A stretch of DNA of 64,000 nucleotides from Variovorax sp. N23 (GCF_025486315.1 NZ_JAOOPY010000001.1:186001-250000), one strand, 5' to 3'; shown: positions 20,309 to 32,962, numbered from the stretch's first letter. The notes: generated by a model from the sequence alone, not told the origin. Numbers and translations: made by a program.

Positions 20309-20463
20309 GCCGCTCCGCTGGTGCCTCTGCCGAAGGAGGGAACGGGTCGCCGCCCGAAGGGAGCGGACCGCCGGCGGGTGCGGTTTTACGGCCATCCCTC
20401 TGACAGCGAATGACTTCGAAGCCTGCTATCTTTGAGGCGCTTCCACGAATCACAGGAGTCCCC

Positions 20464-23331
<2,868 letters not shown>

Positions 23332-23368
23332 TTCCGGCGGCAAGACGGCTGACCAACGGCTGACTCGA

Positions 23369-23400
23369 CGCCGATGCCCCCTGCGGGCATCGGCGTTTTT
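23369..23400 (+). terminator. Intrinsic terminator after acnA
   Basis: An 11-bp perfect stem CGCCGATGCCC / GGGCATCGGCG with a 5-nt loop is followed by TTTTT, 37 bp after the acnA stop codon. Confidence 0.92.
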
Positions 23401-23474
23401 CCGTTCCGGATTCCTCTTGTCGCACTGCGACCGAGGGACATAGCCGAGCCTGATGTGGTCACGCGGGGTGTTTT

Positions 23475-23489
23475 CGAGAATAATTCTCA
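23475..23489 (+). promoter_or_regulatory. Fur box upstream of feoA
   Basis: CGAGAATAATTCTCA contains the perfect 6-1-6 palindrome GAGAAT-A-ATTCTC and closely matches the 7-1-7 Fur consensus TGATAATNATTATCA. It lies 24 bp upstream of the feoA GTG, as expected for iron repression of a ferrous-iron importer. Confidence 0.85.
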
Positions 23490-23513
23490 TCTTTATCTCG
23501 ATGGAATGTTCGG

Positions 23514-23825
23514 GTGACAACAACGACTTTGGCGGCCCCCGGGGCTGCGGGCGCAGCGGCCGCCACGCTGAGCCTCGACCGGCTGCCGATCAACGAATGG
23601 GCCACGGTGCTCGATGTGCTGCGGCCCGAGGCCGCCCAGGACCGCGAACTGGTGCTGCGCCTGACCGAGATCGGCTTCGTGCCCGGTGAAGCCGTACGCA
23701 TCGTGGCCACCGGCATGCCCGGCGCCGACCCGCTGGCCGTGCGCCTGGGGCACACCACTTTCGCGCTGCGCCGCCACGAAGCGGCTTTTGTCCACGTCAC
23801 CCGGGGAGCGAGCCGCCATGGTTGA
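23514..23825 (+). CDS. feoA: Ferrous iron transport protein A
   Basis: A 103-residue SH3-like cytosolic partner of FeoB. The FeoA core is seen in LVLRLTEIGFVPGEAVRIVA and PLAVRLGHTTFALRRHEAAFVHV. An Ala-rich N-terminal extension and a LSLDRLPINEWATV segment make it longer than the usual 75-85 residues. The start is a GTG at 23514, just after the Fur box; the mRNA leader must therefore be short. The stop overlaps the feoB start by 8 bp. Confidence 0.88.
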   Translation: MTTTTLAAPGAAGAAAATLSLDRLPINEWATVLDVLRPEAAQDRELVLRLTEIGFVPGEAVRIVATGMPGADPLAVRLGHTTFALRRHEAAFVHVTRGASRHG

Positions 23826-25728
23826 AGCCACGCTCGACTTTCGTCCCAACGCCACCCGCGCCGCGGCCGCACCGCCGGAGCGCGTCGCGCTGCTCGGCAA
23901 CCCCAACTGCGGCAAGACCGCGCTCTTCAACCTGCTGACCGGCAGCCGCCAGAAGGTGGCCAACTACGCCGGCGTGACCGTCGAGCGCAAGGAGGGCACG
24001 CTGCTCACCGCGGGCGGGCGTCGGGTCTTCGTGCTCGACCTGCCCGGTGCCTACAGCCTCAACGCGCTGTCGGCCGACGAAGCCGTCACGCGCGATGTCG
24101 TCACCGGCCGGAGCAAGGAGCCGCCCCCCGACCTGCTGGTGTGCGTGACCGACGCGACCAACCTGCGCCTGAACCTGCGGCTGGTGCTCGAAGCCAGGAA
24201 ACTCGGCCTGCCGATGGTGGTGGCCCTCAACATGGCCGACATGGCCAAGCGACAGGGCATCGTGGTCGACGCCGCCGTGCTCTCGCGCGAGCTCGGCGTG
24301 CCGGTGATCGAGACGGTCGGCGTGCACGCGGGCGGCGCACGCGACCTGCTCGCCGCGCTCGACACCCCGGTGGTGGCGGCGGCGCCGGCCCCCTGGGTCG
24401 CCCCCGGGCTCGACGACGTGCTCGCCACCCAGCGCGAGGTGCGCCGCATCCTCGGCCTGGCCGTGACCGAGCCGGTCGGCAGCCTGGCCACCAGCGACCG
24501 CATCGACCGTGTGGTGCTGCACCCGCTGTGGGGCATGTTGGTGCTGGCGGTCACGCTCTTTTTGATGTTCCAGGCCGTGTTCAGCTGGGCCAACGTGCCG
24601 ATGGACGCCATCAAGGCCGCGACCGAATGGCTGGGCGAGGCCGTGAAGGCAGTGGTGCCCGAGGGCATGCTGCAGAGCCTGCTGGTCGACGGTGTGGTGG
24701 CCGGCGTCGGCGGCGTGATCGTCTTCCTGCCGCAGATCCTGATCCTGTTCCTCTTCATCCTGGCGCTGGAAGATTCCGGCTACCTGCCGCGTGCGGCCTT
24801 CCTGCTCGACCGCGTGATGGGCACCGTCGGCCTGTCGGGCCGCTCGTTCATCCCGCTGCTGTCGAGCTTTGCCTGCGCCATCCCGGGCGTGATGGCCACG
24901 CGCACCATCAGCAACTGGCGCGACCGGCTGACCACCATCATGATCGCGCCGCTCATGACCTGCTCGGCGCGGCTGCCGGTGTATGCGCTGCTGATCGCGG
25001 CCTTCATCCCGGCGCGCACCGTGGGCGGCATCTTCAACCTGCAGGGCATCGTGCTCTTCGCGCTCTACGTCTTCGGTATCGTCTCGGCCATGGCCGTGGC
25101 CTGGGTGATGAAGCGCTTCCGCCAGCGTGGTGCCGGCCAGCAGCATTCGCCGCTGATGATGGAGCTGCCCGCGTACCGCTGGCCCAATGTCCGCAACCTG
25201 CTGCTCGGCCTGTACGAGCGCGCCTGGATCTTCCTGCAGCGCGTGGGCACGATCATCCTCACGCTGACCATCCTGCTGTGGTTCCTGTCGACCTTCCCGT
25301 CACCGCCCGAGGGCGCGACCGGGCCGGCCATCCAGTACAGCCTGGCCGGCAGGATCGGTGGCGCGTTGCAGCACATCTTCGCGCCGATCGGCTTCAACTG
25401 GCAGATCTCGATCGCGCTGGTGCCCGGCATGGCGGCGCGCGAGGTCGCGGTGGGCGCACTCGGCACGGTGTATGCGCTGTCTGCGACCGGCGACAACGTC
25501 GCCACGGCGCTGGAACCGCTGATCGCGGGCAGCTGGTCGCTGGCGACCGCGCTGTCGCTGCTGGTCTGGTTCGTGTTCGCGCCGCAGTGCATCTCGACGC
25601 TGGCCGCCGTCAAGCGCGAGACCAATTCGTGGAAGTACGTGTGGATCATGGCGGGCTACCTGTTCGGACTGGCCTACCTGGCCTGCTTCATCACCTATCG
25701 AATCGCGCTCGCACTGGGCTGGGGTTGA
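23818..25728 (+). CDS. feoB: Ferrous iron transport protein B
   Basis: A 636-residue Fe2+ permease with an N-terminal G domain. The G1 motif GNPNCGKT lies near residues 26-33; DLPGAYSL (G3) and NMAD (G4) follow. The membrane part includes the conserved FLPQILILFLFILALEDSGY and SFACAIPGVMATRTI segments and GMAAREVAVGALGTVY. It is shorter than E. coli FeoB (773 residues) but a common betaproteobacterial length. The ATG overlaps feoA. Confidence 0.95.
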   Translation: MVEATLDFRPNATRAAAAPPERVALLGNPNCGKTALFNLLTGSRQKVANYAGVTVERKEGTLLTAGGRRVFVLDLPGAYSLNALSADEAVTRDVVTGRSKEPPPDLLVCVTDATNLRLNLRLVLEARKLGLPMVVALNMADMAKRQGIVVDAAVLSRELGVPVIETVGVHAGGARDLLAALDTPVVAAAPAPWVAPGLDDVLATQREVRRILGLAVTEPVGSLATSDRIDRVVLHPLWGMLVLAVTLFLMFQAVFSWANVPMDAIKAATEWLGEAVKAVVPEGMLQSLLVDGVVAGVGGVIVFLPQILILFLFILALEDSGYLPRAAFLLDRVMGTVGLSGRSFIPLLSSFACAIPGVMATRTISNWRDRLTTIMIAPLMTCSARLPVYALLIAAFIPARTVGGIFNLQGIVLFALYVFGIVSAMAVAWVMKRFRQRGAGQQHSPLMMELPAYRWPNVRNLLLGLYERAWIFLQRVGTIILTLTILLWFLSTFPSPPEGATGPAIQYSLAGRIGGALQHIFAPIGFNWQISIALVPGMAAREVAVGALGTVYALSATGDNVATALEPLIAGSWSLATALSLLVWFVFAPQCISTLAAVKRETNSWKYVWIMAGYLFGLAYLACFITYRIALALGWG

Positions 25729-25733
25729 AACGA

Positions 25734-26006
25734 ATGGCACAGAACCTGATCGTCGGAGTCATCGTGGCGCTTGCCGCCGTCTATGCCGTGTGGCGCTGGA
25801 TGCCCGCGGGCTGGCGGCGCTCGGCCGCGACGAAACTCGCCGCCGGCTCGCACCGCGCCGGCCTGGTCGATGCGCAGCGCGCCGACGCGCTGGCCGCTTC
25901 GCTCGCCAAGAGCTCGGGCTGCGGCGCGTGCGACAGCTGCGGAAGCTGCGGCTCGGCGAAGACCGGCCAGGCCGCCCCCGACGCGCCGGCCGGCGCGCCA
26001 CGCTGA
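25734..26006 (+). CDS. Small membrane-anchored Cys-rich protein of the feo operon
   Basis: 90 residues: one N-terminal membrane helix (about 4-22), a basic stretch, then a Cys-rich motif CGACDSCGSCG (about 63-73) and an Ala/Pro-rich tail. It starts 5 bp after feoB, in the position feoC occupies elsewhere, but it lacks the FeoC winged-helix. Cys-rich FeoB-associated tails are known in other lineages; iron or redox sensing or support of FeoB is an inference. Confidence 0.72.
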   Translation: MAQNLIVGVIVALAAVYAVWRWMPAGWRRSAATKLAAGSHRAGLVDAQRADALAASLAKSSGCGACDSCGSCGSAKTGQAAPDAPAGAPR

Positions 26007-26009
26007 GGG

Positions 26010-27188
26010 ATGGCGCTGCAGCTCCTGGTCGCCGGTGGCGGCATCGGCGGCCTGGCCAGTGCGCTGGCCCTGGCGCAGGGCGGCCACCGGGTCGAACTGT
26101 TCGAGCAGTCGGCCGTCTTCGCCGAAGTCGGCGCCGGCATCCAGCTCGGGCCGAACGCGGTGCGCCGCCTGCATGCCCTCGGCCTGGCGGACGCGCTCGA
26201 CACCATCGCCGCGCGGCCCGGCATGCTGGTGGTGCGTGCGGCCCATGACGACCATGAACTGGCCCGCCTGCCGCTGGGCGACGCGGCCTTGCAGCACTAC
26301 GGCGCGCCGTACTGCTGCGTGCATCGCGCCGACCTGCATGGCGTGCTGCTCGCTGCGGTGCGCGAGCGCGCCGACATCGCGCTGAACCACCCGGCGCGCC
26401 TGGCGCAGATCGAGCATTCCGACGATGCCGTGACCGTCGCGACCGATGGGCCGCGGGCGTGGGAAGGCGATGCCCTGATCGGCGCCGACGGCCTGTGGAG
26501 CCTCGTGCGTGCCGAGCTCGAAGCGCCCGGCCCCGCGCCGCGGCCCACCGGCCACACCGCCTGGCGCGGCCTGCTCTCGCAGTCAGCCCTGCCGCTGGCG
26601 CAGCGCAGCACGCAGGTGCGCGTGTGGCTGGGCGACCGCCTGCATGCGCTGGTCTACCCGGTGCGCGGGGGCGAGTTGCTCAACGTGGTGGTGCTGGCCG
26701 AAGCCGCGCCGGCCGGCGATGCGCGTGACTGGGACCAGACGACCAGCCTCGAGGCCCTGCAGCGCGCCACCGGACGCTGCTGCGCGACGCTGCAGAGCTA
26801 CCTGCTCGCCGTGCCGACCTGGCGCGCCTGGACGCTGCACGACCGCGCGCCGCTCGCCGGCCCGGCCCAGATGGCGCACGAGCGCATCGCGCTGGTCGGC
26901 GACGCGGCGCACCCGATGCTGCCGTACCTGGCGCAGGGTGCCGGCATGGCGATCGAGGATGCCGTCGCGCTGGCGGCGTCGTTGCAGAGCGCCGTCACGA
27001 GCGATGTGCCGTCGTCGCTCCAGCGCTATGCGCAGGCGCGCTGGCAGCGCAATGCGCAGGTGCAGGCACGGGCCCGCCGCAACGCGCAGATCTTCCATGC
27101 CGCCGGGCCGCTGCGCGTGGCGCGCGATGCAGCGATGCGCCTGCTGGGTGCCCGCCTGCTCGACCAGCCCTGGCTGTACGGCGGGTAG
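26010..27188 (+). CDS. FAD-dependent aromatic monooxygenase (salicylate hydroxylase-like)
   Basis: 392 residues of the class A flavoprotein hydroxylase type. The motifs are GGGIGGLASALALAQGGHRVELFE (GxGxxG, about 9-14), the middle DG segment in GDALIGADGLWSLVR, and GDAAHPMLPYLAQGAGMAIEDA near 295-315. The pattern matches salicylate or 3-hydroxybenzoate 6-hydroxylases. It begins 3 bp after the Cys-rich gene but is functionally unrelated to iron uptake, and it converges on the kyn operon. The substrate is not certain. Confidence 0.82.
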   Translation: MALQLLVAGGGIGGLASALALAQGGHRVELFEQSAVFAEVGAGIQLGPNAVRRLHALGLADALDTIAARPGMLVVRAAHDDHELARLPLGDAALQHYGAPYCCVHRADLHGVLLAAVRERADIALNHPARLAQIEHSDDAVTVATDGPRAWEGDALIGADGLWSLVRAELEAPGPAPRPTGHTAWRGLLSQSALPLAQRSTQVRVWLGDRLHALVYPVRGGELLNVVVLAEAAPAGDARDWDQTTSLEALQRATGRCCATLQSYLLAVPTWRAWTLHDRAPLAGPAQMAHERIALVGDAAHPMLPYLAQGAGMAIEDAVALAASLQSAVTSDVPSSLQRYAQARWQRNAQVQARARRNAQIFHAAGPLRVARDAAMRLLGARLLDQPWLYGG

Positions 27189-27197
27189 GGCGGTGCC

Positions 27198-28037
27198 TCA
27201 AAGGTTGGTGCGCAGGCGCCAGATCTCGGGGAACAGCACCACGTCGAGCATCTTGCGCAGGTAGCTCACGCCGCCGGTGCCGCCGGTGCCGCGCTTGAAG
27301 CCGATCACGCGCTCCACCGTCGTCACATGCCGGAAGCGCCAGAGCCGGAAGGCGTCTTCGATGTCGGTGAGCTTCTCGCCGAGCTGGTACAGGTCCCAAT
27401 GCTGGCGCGGGTCGCGGTAGACCGCGAGCCAGGCCGCTTCGACCTCGTCGCTCGCCGCGTAGGGCTGCGTCCAGTCGCGTTCCACGTAGCCCGACGGAAC
27501 GGCCAGGCCGCGTCGCGCGAGCAGGCGCAGCGATTCGTCGTAGAGCGAAGGCGCGCGATAGGCCGCGTCCACCTGTGCAAGAAGGTCGGCGCGATGCGCG
27601 TGCGGCTTGAGCATGGCCGCGTTCTTGTTGCCCAGCGCGAATTCGATGCAGCGGTACTGCGCGCTCTGGAAGCCGCTCGAGCTCGCCAGGTACGGCCGCA
27701 TCGCGCTGTACTCGGGCGGTGTCATGGTCGAGAGCACGGTCCATGCGCCGACCAGCTGTTCCATGATGCGCGTCACGCGCGCCAGCATCTTGAAGGCGTC
27801 GGGCAACTGCTCGGTGGCGATGCAGTGGGTGGCGGCCGTGAGCTCGTGCAGCATCAGCTTCATCCACAGCTCGCTGGTCTGGTGCTGGACGATGAACAGC
27901 ATCTCGTCGTGCGCCGGCGAGAGCGGGTGCTGCGCGTTCAGGATCTCGTCGAGGTGCAGGTAGTCGCCGTAGCTCATCGACTGGCTGAAGTCGAGTTGCG
28001 CCTTCTCATCGTGGACGATCTTTTCGGTTTCGCTCAT
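27198..28037 (-). CDS. kynA: Tryptophan 2,3-dioxygenase
   Basis: Heme enzyme that opens the indole ring of tryptophan to N-formylkynurenine. The 279 residues have [33 protein letters not shown] with the distal His, and [20 protein letters not shown] with the axial His and the substrate-binding GTGG loop. It is the last gene of kynB-kynU-kynA and begins 1 bp after the kynU stop codon. Confidence 0.96.
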   Translation of the reverse strand: MSETEKIVHDEKAQLDFSQSMSYGDYLHLDEILNAQHPLSPAHDEMLFIVQHQTSELWMKLMLHELTAATHCIATEQLPDAFKMLARVTRIMEQLVGAWTVLSTMTPPEYSAMRPYLASSSGFQSAQYRCIEFALGNKNAAMLKPHAHRADLLAQVDAAYRAPSLYDESLRLLARRGLAVPSGYVERDWTQPYAASDEVEAAWLAVYRDPRQHWDLYQLGEKLTDIEDAFRLWRFRHVTTVERVIGFKRGTGGTGGVSYLRKMLDVVLFPEIWRLRTNL

Positions 28038-28038
28038 G

Positions 28039-29358
28039 TCAGGTCACTGCGTTTTTCTGGTTGAACTCGGGACGCTTCCATTCTTCTTTCTCCATCACCT
28101 GCACCAGGTGCTCGACCGAGTTCCACACGTCTTCGAAGCTGAGATACAGCGGCGTGAAGCCGAAGCGCAGGATGTGCGGCGTCTGCGCGTCGCCCGCACG
28201 GAAATCGCCGATCACGCCGCGGGCGATCAGCGCTTGCACGATGGCGTAGGCGGCGTTGCCCTGGGCTTCGGCCGCATCGGCCATCGACAGGCACACCTGC
28301 GAGCCGCGCCGGGCATGGTCGCGCGGCGTGACCAGCGTGAAGCGGCCGGGGCAGCGCGCCTCGACCACCGCGATGAAGGCGTCGGTCAGCGCGAGCGACT
28401 TGGTGCGCAGCGCCGCCATCGGGCCGAAGTCGGCGTTGAAGGGCTCGGCCGCCAGCAGCGTGTCCAGCCCGCATTCGAGCGCCGACAGGCTGATGATCGG
28501 CTGCGTGCCGCACAGGTAGCGCGCCACGCCCGGTGCGGGCCGGTAGTGCGGCGTGAACTCGAAGGGCGCCGCGTGGCCGAACCAGCCCGACAGCGGCTGC
28601 TCGAAGCGGCTCGCGTGGCGCGTGTTCACCCACACGAAGGCCGGCGCGCCGGGGCCGCCGTTGAGGTACTTGTAGCCGCAGCCGATCGCGAAGTCGGCGT
28701 TGCTCTCGTTGAGCGTCACCGGCACCGCGCCGGCGCTGTGCGCCAGGTCCCACACGGTGAGCGCGCCCACCGCGTGCGCCGCGGCCGTGACGGCGGCCAT
28801 GTCGTGCATGGCCCCGGTGCGGTAGTTCACGTGCGTGAGCATCAGCACCGCGACCTCGGGCGTGAGCGCCGCAGGCAGGGCGTCGACGCTGTCGACGAGC
28901 TTCAGCGTGAAGCCGCGTTCGCGGCACAGCGACTCGGCGATGTACAGGTCGGTCGGGAAGTTGCTGCGCTCGCTCACCACGGTGCGTCGCGTCGCGTCGT
29001 CGCTGTCGATGACTTGGCTCATCGCCGCGAACAGCACCTTGTAGAGGTTGATCGATGTGCTGTCGGTGCACATCACCTCGTCGGGCGCGGCGCCGATCAG
29101 GCGCGCGAGCTTGTTGCCCAGGCGCTGCGGCAGGTCGATCCAGCGGGCCGTGTTCCAGGAGCGGATCAGGCCGGTTCCCCATTCCTGCGACACCACCTCG
29201 GCGATGCGTGCGGGGGCGGCCGCGGGCATGACGCCCAGCGAATTGCCGTCGAGGTAGATCACGCCCTCGGGCAGCGTGAACAGGGCGCGCAGGTCGCGCA
29301 GCGGGTCGGCGCGGTCGAGGGCGCGGCAGTCGTCGAGGGTCATGGTCATGGGGTTCAT
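28039..29358 (-). CDS. kynU: Kynureninase
   Basis: PLP enzyme that cleaves kynurenine to anthranilate and alanine. The 439 residues include [11 protein letters not shown] (phosphate region) and the PLP lysine in [16 protein letters not shown]. The C-terminal signature is [18 protein letters not shown]. The ATG at 29358 overlaps the kynB stop as ATGA; an ATG at 29349 is a possible internal alternative. Confidence 0.95.
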   Translation of the reverse strand: MNPMTMTLDDCRALDRADPLRDLRALFTLPEGVIYLDGNSLGVMPAAAPARIAEVVSQEWGTGLIRSWNTARWIDLPQRLGNKLARLIGAAPDEVMCTDSTSINLYKVLFAAMSQVIDSDDATRRTVVSERSNFPTDLYIAESLCRERGFTLKLVDSVDALPAALTPEVAVLMLTHVNYRTGAMHDMAAVTAAAHAVGALTVWDLAHSAGAVPVTLNESNADFAIGCGYKYLNGGPGAPAFVWVNTRHASRFEQPLSGWFGHAAPFEFTPHYRPAPGVARYLCGTQPIISLSALECGLDTLLAAEPFNADFGPMAALRTKSLALTDAFIAVVEARCPGRFTLVTPRDHARRGSQVCLSMADAAEAQGNAAYAIVQALIARGVIGDFRAGDAQTPHILRFGFTPLYLSFEDVWNSVEHLVQVMEKEEWKRPEFNQKNAVT

Positions 29359-30020
29359 TCGAGGAGCTCGCGCAGCACGGCGACTGGATTCGGAAGTTCG
29401 CGCAGCACGGCACGCACGGGGGAAGCGTCGGCGCTGACCAGCTTCAGCGGCAGCGCGATGAGTTCGTAGTCGCCTTCGGGCACGTCGTCGAGCACCAGGT
29501 TTTCGAGCACGCGCAGGTTCAGGCGGCGGATCACCTGGTGGCTGTCGAGGGTCTTGCTGTCGGCCGGGTCGATGCTGGCGGTGTCGATGCCGACCAGCGT
29601 CACGCCGAGCGCGGCCAGGCGCTCGATGGTGGCGGGCGTGTAGGCGGCGAGGGCGCCGTCCCAGCGCTCGACCGGCGCACGCTGGTAGGTGCGCACCAGC
29701 ACGCGCGGCGGCAGGTCGGCCACGGCATGTTCGATGTGCGACCACTCGATCAGCGGACCGCATGCGATGGCGTGGATCACGCGGCAGCGGCCGAGGAAAG
29801 GGGCGAGGTCGACATCGCCGATGGTGGCGCCGGCCGGGTCGTAGTGCAGCGGTGCATCGGCGTGCGCGCCGACGTGCGGCGACAGCGTGATCTCGCTGAC
29901 ATTCACGGGGCAGCCCGGGCCGATGCTGGCGGCCCAGCGCTGCTGGTAGGGCGTGTCGCCGGGAAAGACCGGCGCGCCCTCGTGCACGGGGGGGGAAATG
30001 TCCCAGAGGCGTTGCGTCAT
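29355..30020 (-). CDS. kynB: Kynurenine formamidase
   Basis: Metal-dependent hydrolase converting N-formylkynurenine to kynurenine. The 221 residues start [20 protein letters not shown] and carry the metal-binding [11 protein letters not shown] motif (His49, His53, Asp55, His59), the KynB signature. First gene of the kynBUA operon. No kynR-type Lrp gene is adjacent; the 116 bp to the divergent SMR gene hold the operon promoter but no clear operator was seen. Confidence 0.95.
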   Translation of the reverse strand: MTQRLWDISPPVHEGAPVFPGDTPYQQRWAASIGPGCPVNVSEITLSPHVGAHADAPLHYDPAGATIGDVDLAPFLGRCRVIHAIACGPLIEWSHIEHAVADLPPRVLVRTYQRAPVERWDGALAAYTPATIERLAALGVTLVGIDTASIDPADSKTLDSHQVIRRLNLRVLENLVLDDVPEGDYELIALPLKLVSADASPVRAVLRELPNPVAVLRELLE

Positions 30021-30136
30021 GGCGCGAAGTTAGCGCCGCGCGACGGGTCGTGGTGTCGGTTATTTCCAACGGCCGAGAGAAAACGTCGGTGCGGGACGCG
30101 CGCGCTATCCTCGCGGCCCACCGTCATCGAACACGC

Positions 30137-30469
30137 ATGAACACCTACCTCACCCTCGGCGCGGCCATCGTGCTGGAGATCATCGCGACGTCCTGCCTGA
30201 AGGCCTCCGAGGGCTTCACGCGCCTGTGGCCGAGCCTCGTCACCGCGGTGGGCTACGCCGGTTCCTTCTATTGCCTGTCGTTGACGCTGAAGGTGCTGCC
30301 GATCGGGGTCGTGTACGCCATCTGGTCCGGCGTGGGCATCGTGCTCACCGCGGTCGTCGGCTGGTTCATCTTCAAGCAGCGCCTCGATGCGGCGGCGATC
30401 GGCGGCATGGCGCTGATCGTCGCGGGCGTGCTGGTGATCAACCTGTTCTCGAAGAGTGCGACGCACTGA
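30137..30469 (+). CDS. SMR-family multidrug efflux protein (EmrE/QacE type)
   Basis: 110 residues with four membrane helices. Glu14 in GAAIVLEIIATSCLKAS is the essential proton and drug-binding residue of EmrE; SFYCLSLTLKVLPIGVVYAIWSG and the final GVLVINL complete the family pattern. It exchanges protons for cationic compounds across the inner membrane. Divergent from kynB. Confidence 0.93.
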   Translation: MNTYLTLGAAIVLEIIATSCLKASEGFTRLWPSLVTAVGYAGSFYCLSLTLKVLPIGVVYAIWSGVGIVLTAVVGWFIFKQRLDAAAIGGMALIVAGVLVINLFSKSATH

Positions 30470-30481
30470 CGCACCGGCGGT

Positions 30482-31897
30482 TCACGCGTCGTCGATGGCT
30501 TCGATGCTGCGCGCGCACTGCAGTACGCGCGCGTCCTCGTAGCGCGGCGCCACCACCTGCAGCCCGACCGGCAACCCGCGCACCGTGCCCGCGGGCACCG
30601 AACACGCCGGCACGCCGCAGTAGTTGAAGAGCGGGGTGAAAGCGGCATGGCCGCGCGGCCCAGCGGGGCGGCCACCGATCACCGCCGGGCCGAGCTGGTC
30701 GAGCGGCCATGCCGTCACCGGCGTGGTCGGGCACAGCAGCACGTCGAAGGATTCGAAGAAGCGCGACAGGCTGGCGGCGATGCGTTCCTTCAGCCGCAAG
30801 GCACGCGCCACGTCGGCCGGCGTGACCGCCGCGCCGGCCTCGATCTGGCCGACCAGCACCGGGTCGATGCGCGCGCGGTCGGTCGCGAGGCGTTCGCCGT
30901 ACTGCGCATGCAGGCCGGCCACCTGCAGCGCCATCAGCGGGTACTCGCGCGCCTCGGTGGGCCAGGGCGGGTCGGCATCGGCGATCTGCCAGCCGGCGGC
31001 GCGCAGGGCATCGACGCGCCGCTGCAGCGCCGCGAGCACGTCGACATCGACCGCGAAGTCGCAGCCCAGCTGCGGGCTCCACGCGACGCGCAGCCCGTCG
31101 GATGGCGCGTCGAGCGTGGGCAGCGCGTCGAGCCCGGGGGCGATCGGCACGCCGGCCGGGTCCCCCGCGTCGTAGGCCAGCAGGTGGTCGTAGAGCCAGG
31201 CGCAGTCGGCCACGTTGCGCGCCATCGGGCCGATGACCGACAGGCCGTAGTTCGGCTCGGCGAAGCCCCAGGGGTGCGGGATCAGCCCCGGGCTGGGCTT
31301 GAAGCCGACCAGCCCGCAATGCGCGGCCGGCCGACGGGTCGAGCCGCCCGCGTCGGTGCCCAGCGCCAGCAGACCGAGGCCGGAGGCGAGCGCCGCGACC
31401 GCGCCGCCCGACGAGCCGCCGGGCGTGAGCGACGGATCGACCGGGTGCCGCGTCGCGCCGTACAGCAGGTTGGTCGTCACGCCCTTGCAGGCGAACTCCG
31501 AGCAGTTCGTGATGCCCAGCACCACGCCGCCCAGCGCGCGCAGCCGCGCCACGGCCCAGGCGTCGCGCGGCGCGATGAAGTCCTCGAACAGCTTCGAGCC
31601 CTGCGCGATGCGGCGGCCCGCGACCCAGAGGTTGTCCTTGACGGTGAAGGGCACGCCGGCCATCGGCAGCGATTCACCGGCGGCGATGCGCCGGTCGACC
31701 GCCTCGGCCTCGTCGATCACCTGCTGCGGGTCGAACTGCACGATGGCATTGAGACCCGGGTTCAGCCGCTCGACCCGTGCGATGAAGTGCCGCGCGACGT
31801 CGACCGCGCGCAGCGCGCCCGACGCCACCTGCGCCGCGAGGGCGCGCGCCGTCCACGTGTGCAATGGGCTGTCGTGCGTGGGGGTATCGGTGTGCAT
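30482..31897 (-). CDS. Amidase signature-family hydrolase
   Basis: A 471-residue amidase. The Ser-cisSer-Lys triad is visible: Lys87 in GVPFTVKDNLW, the cis-Ser region GGSSGGAVAAL (about 160-170) and the nucleophile near Ser186 in GTDAGGSTRRP. Family members hydrolyse amides, ureido acids or allophanate. The ATG at 31897 is chosen; the frame stays open upstream into the intergenic operator region. It is divergent from the racemase-fold gene and shares its upstream region, pointing to one pathway. The exact substrate is unknown. Confidence 0.87.
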   Translation of the reverse strand: MHTDTPTHDSPLHTWTARALAAQVASGALRAVDVARHFIARVERLNPGLNAIVQFDPQQVIDEAEAVDRRIAAGESLPMAGVPFTVKDNLWVAGRRIAQGSKLFEDFIAPRDAWAVARLRALGGVVLGITNCSEFACKGVTTNLLYGATRHPVDPSLTPGGSSGGAVAALASGLGLLALGTDAGGSTRRPAAHCGLVGFKPSPGLIPHPWGFAEPNYGLSVIGPMARNVADCAWLYDHLLAYDAGDPAGVPIAPGLDALPTLDAPSDGLRVAWSPQLGCDFAVDVDVLAALQRRVDALRAAGWQIADADPPWPTEAREYPLMALQVAGLHAQYGERLATDRARIDPVLVGQIEAGAAVTPADVARALRLKERIAASLSRFFESFDVLLCPTTPVTAWPLDQLGPAVIGGRPAGPRGHAAFTPLFNYCGVPACSVPAGTVRGLPVGLQVVAPRYEDARVLQCARSIEAIDDA

Positions 31898-31948
31898 GTG
31901 CCTAGCTTCACAAGAAGCATGCCAACGGAGAGCGGATGTCCGTGCATC

Positions 31949-31983
31949 CATTGGCTCCAATGTATTTTTTAATTGGACACAAT
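31949..31983. promoter_or_regulatory. Operator-like sites between the amidase and racemase genes
   Basis: Two elements. CATTGGCTCCAATG (31949-31962) has 6-bp inverted arms. ATTGGACACAA (31972-31982) is a one-base variant of the ATTGGATACAA motif that recurs before other units of this island. The AT-rich TTTTTTAATTG between them probably belongs to a promoter. Confidence 0.5.
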
Positions 31984-32123
31984 GTGAAGTGGATTTGTGC
32001 ACATATGGTGCGCGCCACGCCATCTTGGCGCGCTGACCGCACCGGCCTGGGTAGCGCCGTCCATCTGGCGGAACGGGACGATGCATCGCCCGATGGCATG
32101 AAGATTGCGCACAACCCGCTGTC

Positions 32124-32141
32124 CGGGATCGATCGATCCCG
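32124..32141. repeat. Perfect 18-bp palindrome upstream of the racemase-fold gene
   Basis: CGGGATCGATCGATCCCG reads identically on both strands and ends 15 bp before the start codon, overlapping the leader just ahead of the GGAG ribosome binding site (32143-32146). It could be an operator or a hairpin that limits ribosome access. Confidence 0.5.
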
Positions 32142-32156
32142 CGGAGTTTTCATGAG

Positions 32157-32891
32157 ATGGGTCCGATGAAACGTGTTCTGCTGGGGATGCTGACCCCGTC
32201 GTCCAACACCGCGCTGGAGCCGATCACCTCGGCGATGGTCGCGGGCCTGCCCGAGGTGTCGGCGCATTTCGCGCGCTTTCGCGTGACCGAGATCTCGCTG
32301 CGCTCGCAGGCGCTGGGGCAGTTCGACATCGCGCCCATCCTCGAAGCGGCGCGGCTGCTGGCCGATGCGCGCGTCGACGTGATCGCCTGGAACGGCACCT
32401 CGTCGGGATGGCTCGGCTTCGAGGCCGACGAGGCGCTGTGCGCGCGCATCACGCAAGAGACGGGCATCCCGGCCTGCACCTCGGTGCTGGCCTTGAACGA
32501 GGCGATGCAGCTGTCGGGCCGCAAGCGCTTCGGCCTGGCCACGCCCTACCTGGCGGATGTGCAGGCACGCATCGTTGCCAACTACCGTGCCAACGGCTAC
32601 GACTGCGTCGCCGAGCGGCACCTGGGGCATCAGGTGAACTTCGAGTTCGCCGAGGTCACGCAGGAGGCGATCACGCGCATGGTGCGCGAGGTCGCGAAGG
32701 CCTCGCCGCAATGCATCAGCACCTTTTGCACCAACCTGCGCGCGGCGCACCTGGTGCCGGCGCTGGAGGCCGAGCTCGGCATTCCCGTCTACGACACGGT
32801 GAGCACGGCGGTCTGGAAGGCGCTGCGCCTGTGCGGTGTGGACACGCGCCGCGTCCAGGGCTGGGGCAGCCTGTTCGGCGAATGGCACTGA
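32157..32891 (+). CDS. Asp/Glu racemase-superfamily protein (maleate isomerase/arylmalonate decarboxylase-like)
   Basis: 244 residues. The start LGMLTPSSNTALEPITSAM and the paired cysteine segments ACTSVLALNEAM (about 105) and TFCTNLRAAHL (about 190) are typical of the maleate cis-trans isomerase and arylmalonate decarboxylase group. The ATG at 32157 lies 10 bp from GGAG; MKR nine bases later is an alternative start. The context with amidase and hydantoinase suggests isomerisation, racemisation or decarboxylation of a ring-opening product (inference). Confidence 0.8.
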   Translation: MGPMKRVLLGMLTPSSNTALEPITSAMVAGLPEVSAHFARFRVTEISLRSQALGQFDIAPILEAARLLADARVDVIAWNGTSSGWLGFEADEALCARITQETGIPACTSVLALNEAMQLSGRKRFGLATPYLADVQARIVANYRANGYDCVAERHLGHQVNFEFAEVTQEAITRMVREVAKASPQCISTFCTNLRAAHLVPALEAELGIPVYDTVSTAVWKALRLCGVDTRRVQGWGSLFGEWH

Positions 32892-32962
32892 CACCGACGG
32901 TGGCGCGGCCTTCTGGGTACCATCCGGCCTCTGTCGCACCTCTTCCCGAACACAGCCGCACC

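Noticed and set aside
20360..20395. GC-rich stretch with TTTT before acnA as a terminator
   Set aside because: Only a 5-bp stem with a large loop can form; too weak to call.
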